Assembly (NCBI RefSeq): GCF_964355755.1
Contig: NC_092673.1
Coordinates: forward strand, 13,275,001 to 13,339,000
DNA: 64,000 bases
Reading direction: 5' to 3'
Source: Antedon mediterranea
Lineage: Eukaryota > Echinodermata > Crinoidea > Comatulida > Antedonidae
Position 1 is the first letter of the stretch; the number at the start of each line of letters is the position of its first letter. A program made the translations under genes and the position numbers. The notes beneath the pieces were generated by a model. The model was not told where the DNA came from and searched no databases. It saw only the letters and a list, made by a program, of their open reading frames with translations. Below are positions 56,821-64,000 of this stretch, piece by piece.

Positions 56821-58651
56821 AGTGGAGATGCTCTCAAAAAATTTCACATTTTTATTTTATTCAGTTCATAATAAACATTACTTTCATCTAAATTAAGGTA
56901 TTTTTTAAATTTGTTGTATGATGCATGGTTATTCTGAAAAACATCAAAAAATGCCATCTGGGGGGATAGTTCAAATTACAAACCTTTTTCCCTATTCATT
57001 TGCATGTAAATTGAAAAAAAACGATGCGTTTTAAAAAAATCGTAAAAAATATATGTAAGTTCCAAAAATATTATACATATATGTTTTCAGATTCTTCGGA
57101 AGCCAAATTTTTCATTCCCGATGTGTTTTTTAGGGGTTGACCAATTTATTTTTGCGTAATTAACGTAATTAAAAAAACTACCCACTTGAGCCAAGTGGGT
57201 AATTTTTACTTTCAATCAATTTGCGCTTGCGCGAGCTGTTGGCTTTCTTTACTCGCCTCTCCTCGCCGCCTCCGCCGATCCTCCTCGCGCTCGACTCGAT
57301 CGATCTCTTCTCGACTCGATAAACTAGGATACGAATAATAAGTCTAAGATTAAGATTGTTTTGCGTGGTTATTGCGTGGATAGACGGATCAAACGGCAAT
57401 GTTTAATCGTAGGCCTAGACCTGAAAGACATGGTTATGCATTTGAACCAGAACCTAGGCCCATACAAACATCTCAAACTGCCGACGGCGAAGATGTAAAT
57501 CAGCCTAGGCCCCAGCAACAGAGAGACGAATGGAGATTAACCTCGCTTGATTGGTGTCATTGTGGAAATTGCCGTTTACTGAAGAATGTAAAGGGGAGCG
57601 TTTGTTGTAGAGTGAGGGTAGAATTAGAAGACAAAATTGGAGAAAATACCTGCTTGATAAATGAGAAATTTAAAAAACTTTGCATGGACAAGGATGTATT
57701 AGAGCTGGTTTATGTCTCAAAAAAGGACATTCTTGGCGAGAGCGTGACACAAGATGAAATTAAGAACAGGTAGGTACGCCGGCCTAGCTAGTAATAATTG
57801 TATGTAGGCCTAGTACGGCCGCTCGATAGGGCTTAAAAATCTAAAATTTCCGAGCAAAATATCAGTCTTTATTTGCAGTGCAAAATTTAACGATTTGCAG
57901 GGGTCATAAAAATACATTTAATGCAATTTAATTCAATGTTAATACTCTCCTTCCACTGTGGCTGTGTACTGCATATTGTGTGTTCCTGTCCAGTTGTATT
58001 TTGACCAACTGCTGACTGTAAATTTATTTATTTTCAGAACTTATCGATTTATCGCATACAGATGCTACATTTGGTGGGTGTATTCGCGACTAAGAAAAAA
58101 CGACAGAAGGCCTATTCCATCATGCTGCGTATGGGCAATTAGAGACAAATATCCGGAGGATAGTGGGATCTATACAGGATTTATAGATGTGGATGGACTT
58201 CCTTTTAATTCCGACGATGGTTGATATAAATGTTTGTATGCATTTAACACTTGCCTCTAGTACTTTATAACCTGTACCTCTATGTGACTTGTTATGGCAC
58301 TTATATACCATACAGTGCTTCATTTTGAAGCTAAGAGTAGACGCAAAAAGTAATAACAAAATGCAAGACAATAATAAAATGTTCGTTCGATCGGATGTGT
58401 GATGAGAGGAAAATGATACACGTGTAGTAGCGCGACTTGACAGCTCGAGCGATATCGAGGAGAGAGAGAGGAGACGTGACGTAACATAACACGGTAACGT
58501 GACCTTTACAAAAAAAAAATACACAGCGATTTTTCGATATTTTTAAACATTTTTTTATTTTTCTGATTTCTCAGAAACTGTTTATTTTGATATGATTTTT
58601 TATGTTTGTACCTACTAATATTAATATACTGGAGTAAATAACACCTCCACT
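56821..58651. mobile_element. Candidate TTAA-flanked element carrying a P2X7-type zinc-domain gene
   Basis: Left boundary TTAA (56817-56820) then AGTGGAGATG; right boundary, complemented, TTAA (58652-58655) then AGTGGAGGTG. So 9 of 10 terminal bases match and both ends abut TTAA, the target of Kolobok and piggyBac elements. The only gene inside is the two-exon CDS at 57399-58224. The TIR is short and could be coincidental, and the interior has no recognised transposase. Treat as a hypothesis. Confidence 0.45.
57399..58224 (+). CDS. Two-exon protein with P2X7-type Zn-coordinating Cys domain, intact
   Basis: Exon 1 is 57399-57769 (donor GTAGGT), exon 2 is 58038-58224 (acceptor TTATTTTCAG). The junction completes an Arg codon and preserves the frame, giving about 185 residues. 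N-terminal 45 residues are Pro/Gln/Arg-rich and disordered. The domain begins DWCHCGNCRLL, VCC, continues CLINEKFKKLCMDKDVLELV, TYRFIAYRCYIWW, and ends PSCCVWAIRDKYPEDSGIYT GF. This order (CxCxxC, CC, AYRCY, PSCCxWxIRxxFP) is that of the cytoplasmic Zn-binding domain fused to vertebrate P2X7. It lacks membrane segments, so it is not a receptor. Role unknown; multi-copy in marine invertebrates, and related relics lie at 22.4, 28.3 and 33.9 kb. Confidence 0.85.
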
Positions 58652-58659
58652 TTAAATTT

Positions 58660-59769
58660 ACTGTAATTTCAGCTTACTCTGACTAGGCGTGAAAAGACAA
58701 AATTCGGATATTATTCATTTTTTTAAATAAATTAAGCACAAAAAATAGGCCTACTAGCCTATATACTGCCTAATAAAAGGCTAGGCAGCCGCTACCCGAC
58801 TGGGGCATGGTCTAGATCTAATAGATATACACACACCTATGCACTAATCTTAATAACCCCGGAATGTTTATATAATTAATATAAGAGTAGCCAGACTTTT
58901 TTAGTATCTAGGCCTAGTTAATTATAACTTATGTAGTAAATAGTAGTAGCCTAGGCCTACTGTATACTACTGTAATACTATTTATTTATTTTTGTGTAAA
59001 CTACAGATTATTAATGTATTTGATATCTATTTCATTTACCTTCAATATCTTATATTATATAACACCTAAATAAATTCCTGTCATTTGATTGGACGATTGT
59101 GGGTCACATGGCGTGCAATAGTACGCTCTATTAAACGATCGTTTAATAGTACTTTTTGAAACATTTTTGTGTATGAAAAAAAAACCTTTCGCGGATAAAA
59201 AAAAATCTAGTACACAAATTACCCTATGATACGGCTCTGTACTGTGAAATACAACAGCGCCACCTGTCGTCTGGTCTCGGTTTTATTTGTAAACACCACC
59301 GCGAGATATGCAACAGCAGCAGATATTTGTGTACGATTTGGACATATATGTACTAATTTCATTCAAAAAGGCATTTAAATTAGCTTTAGATCGTTTTTAG
59401 GATTTTGATTAATTAACGGGGACATCTCTACAAGACGTGGAATTGTTGGAAAACCCATAATTAGCCAAGATAAGTTCCAATTGTCTGTCAAAGTTTTGCC
59501 TTTCAGCCAAGCTGGTACTAGGCTACTAGGTCTAGCCTGGGCCATGCTAGTATTAGGCTAGGCGTTTTAGCCTTGCTAGGCCTAAGACATAATTAACACT
59601 AAAGTAGGTGTGTTTATAAATCCATATAAATATAACATTTAATATAATATTAAAAACCAAATGATACTGTTTTTAATTAATCAATGTGAATGAAATGTAG
59701 GCCTTTGGCTAGGGCTACCTTACCTTATTTGATTCAAATGACAGGAATCTATTTAGATGTTATATAAAA
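58660..59769. other. No gene seen; TAGGCCTA clusters and a 22-bp palindrome
   Basis: AT-rich with TAGGCCTA-type motifs at 58745-58800, 58910-58960 and 59515-59590. No protein motif. Confidence 0.35.
59128..59149. repeat. Perfect 22-bp palindrome
   Basis: Reads identically on both strands: two 11-base halves meeting at the CGATCG centre, CTATTAAACGA then its complement. AGTAC sequences on both sides extend it imperfectly. Confidence 0.9.
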
Positions 59770-59892
59770 CAAATAATGAATGTTTTATATTCGTGTAATG
59801 GTACAAATATATATCAACTCGGCTGTTGCCTCGTTCATCATTTACCTCATGCCATTATTTGTACCATTACACTCATAAACATTCATTATTTG
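59770..59892. mobile_element. 123-bp hairpin MITE
   Basis: CAAATAATGAATGT at the left end and its complement at the right, then after a small internal mismatch GTGTAATGGTACAAAT paired with ATTTGTACCATTACAC. Arms of about 36 bases; the centre contains CTCGGCTGTTGCCTCG. No coding content. Confidence 0.8.
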
Positions 59893-60002
59893 TATACTAT
59901 TAAACAGAGAAACCAATTTGATGAGAAGAGTTATAAATCTGTATCAATCAGACAGAAAGGTATGTTTAGTTACACTTTTCACAATTCCAAACTGACAGGT
60001 AA

Positions 60003-60770
60003 TAGCAGGGTTGCTAACTTCCATTTTTTATGAAGATTGTGCATTTTGTGACAAAAGCACCAAATTTGGCACAAACCTTCTTTAGGGTATATCTAACAAT
60101 TCTAGAAGGGGTGCCCAAAAATCGGAACAATTTAACGACGTCATTTGGACCACGCCCTTTTTTTAGTATTACGTAATTAGGTGAAAACTTAAATCTTCGT
60201 ATATACATACCAAGTTTGGTATCAAATTAAAACTCATGACATGTACATTGCAATACACACATAAAAAACATATGATTTCTCTTCAGACGGAATATATAGG
60301 TCAAATAATGTAATTTTCTGTCATATTGAAAGGGATTTCAATCAAAACACGCCAATATTGGGCTATGTTATGAACATTGTAGTTATAAGAACAACAACAT
60401 TCATTTTTGTAATACAACTACTAATATATATTTATCCTGTATCAGTTACTTTCCTTTAACATAATATTAGGAACCACTGAAAAAAAGTATATAAAACATA
60501 TACTGTATCAAACTTGGCTCAATAATCACTGGACTAAGTAAACAGACAAAAGACCATTTGACTGACAATTATGGCGTTAGCATCCATAGCAATACATGGA
60601 GGTGATTATCAACTTTACTTTTATGAAATTATTTATCTGGAAACTAACACTTATAATGGTACAGAGTTGCTAGATGACGAACAGGTTCCACGGCATGGAT
60701 AACAAAGACCAGTGCAAGAAAGACCTGCTGAACGGTACTTGCAGTTCCCTGAGCAATGCAGGCAACCAAT
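60003..60770. repeat. Left inverted-repeat arm
   Basis: Pairs with about 62620-63357. The minus strand of 60651-60760 encodes a relic of the Cys-rich tail (CYPCRGTCSSSSNSVP), and minus-strand 60208-60014 mirrors plus-strand 63162-63355. Confidence 0.85.
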
Positions 60771-60957
60771 TCCTCGATAATTGTTCAGAACTTCTGGTCT
60801 TGGATGCTCGAGATTGTGCCAATGAAAGTGCAGTAGTGACAGTTCGTACAATTCAGGATGTAGGTACTACCCAGTACCATAAATATTTCAAGGAAGTTAT
60901 TCTCGACAGAAGTGTTGCAATTATTCAACAAGCCATCAAACACCATGGTCAAAATCA

Positions 60958-62741
60958 GTGTCCAAAACAAAGCGACTGTATATTGCAAGTCAATCTCGTG
61001 ATGGAGATTTGGAAGACTTCTTCATGCACGAAAACCAGCCATGGCCACCCTCTTTGGCAGTAAATGGAAAGCTTCGACTACCAACTAAGAAGTCTGAGTT
61101 GCTACAGCATTTGGAGACTGAAGGCCAGCCTGAACCTCCTACATATTTTGATGTAAAGGTGTTTGATGGAGCTGCTATTGTCCATGCTCTTTCCAGCAAC
61201 CATGCATTTACATTTGATGACTACGGTGATAAGGTGAGTACATTTCTTTGCATTCAGGATTGTATCTATTGTTTAACCACCATATAATTGGTCACTTCTA
61301 TATGCGGATAGTTATTCTTGTATCATTTGTATGACAGGTCTTTCTACCGTGGACCAGACAGCAGCTGCAGAATAGTAACAGAATTGATATAGTGTGGGAC
61401 ACTTACAGAACAGATAGTCTTAAGCAGTCTACAGGAGAAAAAAGAGGAAAAGGGGTCAGGAGGAAAGTTGGGGGACAAACAAAGATTCCAGGGAATTTTC
61501 CAGACTTTCTGAAAGATCCAGTAAATAAAGAGGAGTTATTTAACTTTTTAACTACAAAGGTGTCTACCCATGATTAGTCTGACTGCATCAGGTAAGTTTT
61601 ATTATGATACATACTAATTTGTTTTGTTTGTAACCAAACGATTAATTTACTTATACAGTTTCATACCAATAATTAATTAAAAAGGCATATTAAATAGTAA
61701 GTAATTCTTGATATATGTCCTGTAGGCGAGTCTTTTGTATGTTGACATCTACTCAACCTATGTCAATCTGCGACCATGAAGAGGCCGACTCCAAGATGTG
61801 CATTCACATTGATGATGCCTTAAAGAAAGGTAGCAGGGCTATTTTGGTGCGTACAGTTGATACTGATGTCATTGTTATCCTGGTTGGTATTTTCTGCAAT
61901 CTAATAGCCTGTTATCCTGGTACGTGTATCTGGGTCGCATTTGGCATGGGTAAGCACTTCCAATATTTTAATATAAATACCATCTGCCATAACCTAGGAG
62001 AGGATAAGTCAAGAGGGCTGCCAGTATTTCATGCATTTACTGGGTCCGATACTACATCCCAGTTCTTCGGAAAAGCAAAACACTCCGCATGGGAGACGTG
62101 GAACTCATTTCCAGCAGTTACAGAAGCCTTTCTTTTCATGGCACATCACCCTTTCAAATCTCTAGGAGTCAACTCATCTCAATTCCAGTTGCTAGAGGAG
62201 TTTACATGTCATCTATACGACAAGACAAGTACTTTAAGAAGTGTTACTAAGCTAAGACAAGATCTTTTTTCAAGAAAGGCACGGACAATGGACAACATTC
62301 CTCCTACACAGGTAAGGGGAGCTTCCATATAATTGTCAATTGTCGTTTAATAATTTATTATCAGGTTCATGTTTTTCTTTCATTAAAAGGTAACACCAAT
62401 CTTTAAATTGTTTATTGCAGGATGCACTTTTACAGCATTCCAACAGATCCATATACCAAGCAAGCATTTGGACCACCAGTCTACAGCCACAGCAGAATGC
62501 TCCATCACCAGAAGACTTTGGTTTGACTAAAACTGGCAGTACATGGACACCAGTCTGGACCATACTACCTGAAGCATCCAAGGCATGTAGGGAATTGCTA
62601 AAGTGTGGCTGCAAAAAGTTGCCTTTTTGTTCAGGGAACTGCAAGTGCTGTTCAGCAGTGCACTGGTCTTGTTACCCATGCCGTGGAACTTGTTCGTCAT
62701 CTAGCAACTCTGTACCTAAGTGTTTGTTTCCAGATAAATAA
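60958..62741 (+). pseudogene. Four-exon gene: acidic nuclease-like motifs plus CXC-type Cys-rich tail; one in-frame stop
   Basis: Exons: about 60958-61233 (donor GTGAGT), 61338-61591 (GTAAGT), 61726-62311 (GTAAGG), 62421-62741. All junctions keep frame. Exon 1: RLYIASQSRDGDLEDFFMHE, FDGAAIVHAL. Exon 2: VFLPWTRQQLQ, GKGVRRKVGGQTKIPGNFPD; a TAG at 61575-61577 stands where relatives usually have Trp. Exon 3: CDHEEADSKMCIHI, VRTVDTDVIVIL, FHAFTGSDTTSQFFG. Exon 4: WTILPEASKACRELLKCGCK, CSGNCKCCSAVHWSCYPCRG TC. The (E)EAD / DTD / TGSD spacing resembles PIN/FEN-like nucleases (inference). The family is common in cnidarians and echinoderms with no assigned function that I know. Start codon not found; 5' end uncertain. 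Confidence 0.7.
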
Positions 62742-63357
62742 TTTCATAAAAGTAAAGTTGATTATCACCTCCATGTATTGTTATGGATGCTAACGCCATA
62801 ATTGTCAGTCAAATAGTCTTTTGTCGGTTTACTAATAGTCCAGTGGTTATTGAGCCCAAGTTTGATACAGTATATGTTTTATATACTTTTTTTCAGTGGT
62901 TCCTAATATTATTTTAAAGGAAAGTAACTGGTACAGGATAAATATATATTCGTACTATTACAAAAATGAATGTTGTTGTTCTTATAACTACAATGTTCAT
63001 AACATAGCACAATATTGGCACGTTTTGATTGAAATACCCTTCAATATGACAGAAAATTACATTATTTGACCTATATATTCCGTCTGAAGAGAAATCATAT
63101 ATTTTTTATGTGTGTATTGCAATGTACATGTCATGAGTTTTAATTTGATACCAAACTTGGTATGTATATACGAAGATTTAAGTTTTCATCTAATTACGTA
63201 ATACTAAAAAAAGGGCGTGGTCCAAATGACGTCGTTAAATTGTTCCGATTTTTGGGCACCCCTTCTAGGATTGTTAGATATACCCTAAAGAAGGTTTGTG
63301 CCAAATTTGGTGCTTTTGTCACAAAGTGCACAAAAAAAGTGCTAAGTTACCCTGCTA
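62620..63357. repeat. Right inverted-repeat arm
   Basis: Begins within the final exon (around GTTCAGGGAACTGCAAGTGC) and includes the stop codon at 62739-62741, the 3' UTR and the terminal ACCCTGCTA. Confidence 0.85.
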
Positions 63358-63360
63358 TAA

Positions 63361-64000
63361 AACTAGATAATAAATAAAATAGTGACCATCAACAGTTTCT
63401 GGTTTTTTGGTTTTTAAAATAGTAATAACAAATATCTCTTGTAATTACTTACAGTGTACAAATTGGTTTTGTATAATGGAATAATTATAATAGTATTAGT
63501 ATCAGTAAACCTATTGCTTGAGCTTTCCATCTCTTGTAATTGCAGTGTACATATGTGATAATGTGAGATGAATGTTAAATAAGGATTGAATGTTATATAA
63601 ATTTTGTTTGAAAATACAAATCAATCTGTTTACTTTTATTGAATTATCAAAATTGTACTTTTTTTTCAGGTAATGCTGTTCATTATAAGATACATACATG
63701 CATGATCAAAACAGTTCCTTGACCATGGTTTCAGTGAACTATTGGCAAGTTATTTAGTTTATTATGGTGATGTAGTGTTGACTGTACATACTTTATTGTA
63801 AAGTGTATAAATAATTAATGTTTATGAATTGAATGAATATTTCAGAATGATTGACTTATATTTAACAGGGCAGAGAGTCAAATAGAAAATAGTAAATCTT
63901 TAAATGAATGAAATATTCTCTCCACTTTATGAAAAAATACATTCATTATTATTAAACATTTATTCAATATATGTCTAATTATTGTACTTATTATTTGAGC
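63361..64000. other. No gene seen
   Basis: AT-rich spacer to the end of the window; no motif in six frames. Confidence 0.4.

Larger units (their letters stand above)
60003..63357. mobile_element. 3355-bp element with long inverted repeats (about 0.75 kb) carrying a four-exon gene
   Basis: Left arm 60003 to about 60770, right arm about 62620-63357, inverted and estimated by eye at over 90% identity, ending TAGCAGGGT / ACCCTGCTA. TAA flanks both ends (60000-60002, 63358-63360), fitting a 3-bp target duplication. The unique 1.85-kb centre holds most of the gene at 60958-62741; its last exon runs into the right arm. So the left arm contains an antisense copy of the gene's 3' end. Superfamily not recognised. 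Confidence 0.85.

Noticed and set aside
57178-57399. Minus-strand 73-residue basic ORF divergent from the zinc-domain gene
   Set aside because: Low-complexity Arg/Ser/Glu reading of the GC-richer promoter-like stretch; no homology recognised.
60014-60208. Paired 64-71 residue ORFs (60208-60014 minus and 63162-63377 plus) as a conserved small protein
   Set aside because: They are the two arms of the inverted repeat, so identity is by duplication rather than coding constraint; no motif.
1-64000. CRISPR array, bacterial operons or prophage
   Set aside because: No spaced identical repeats of CRISPR type; spliceosomal introns, LINEs and AT-rich intergenic DNA show a eukaryotic genome.

Overview
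This window reads as intergenic or heterochromatin-like DNA from a marine deuterostome, most likely an echinoderm. The evidence is the AT-rich composition, recurrent TAGGCCTA/GGCCTAG palindromic clusters, spliceosomal introns, a monoamine-oxidase retrocopy, a CR1-type non-LTR element with a virus-like 2A motif (a combination known from sea urchins and amphioxus), and PIF/Harbinger, MULE, P-like and Ty3/gypsy remnants. The organism call is inference; no rRNA, mitochondrial or host marker gene settles it. I found no clearly functional single-copy host gene. The two best-preserved genes both lie inside structures that look like DNA transposons.

Layout. 0-10.6 kb: LINE fragment, PIF/Harbinger scrap, minus-strand Ty3/gypsy integrase, broken monoamine-oxidase retrocopy with a duplicated 5' end, probable solo LTR, second LINE. 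10.6-20.1 kb: graveyard of FLYWCH/MULE, coiled-coil/SGNH and at least four PIF/Harbinger fragments, twice with a Myb/SANT-like ORF facing a transposase, then a C2H2-tailed transposase-like relic. 20.2-27 kb: LINE 3' end, a tRNA-like Pol III unit with anticodon AUC, FLYWCH/MULE pieces, and a P-element-like relic interrupted by gypsy gag. 27-34.7 kb: a LINE split by a 1.64-kb TIR element (5-bp target duplication, six AACCGGTT sites, a nested foldback element), then a LINE with a DVESNPGP 2A motif, plus dispersed zinc-domain exon copies. 34.8-41.2 kb: a 3.7-kb TIR element with ten GTTACGTC sites and a Tudor-like exon, tandem PHD-like repeats, and a TA-flanked MITE. 41.2-50 kb: mostly unassigned DNA, a LINE 3' end and a BRCT-containing pseudogene. 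49-55.2 kb: a duplicated unknown multi-exon family flanking a 3.1-kb element with perfect 40-bp TIRs and TTA target duplication. 55.2-64 kb: a PHD exon, then two gene-bearing candidate transposons. One (56821-58651, TTAA-flanked) carries an intact two-exon P2X7-type zinc-domain gene. The other (60003-63357, arms of about 0.75 kb, TAA target duplication) carries a four-exon gene with acidic nuclease-like motifs and a Cys-rich tail; the tail lies within the inverted repeat.

The genes do not form a pathway. They are mostly cargo or machinery of mobile elements. All family names are motif-level recognition by eye; no database search was possible.
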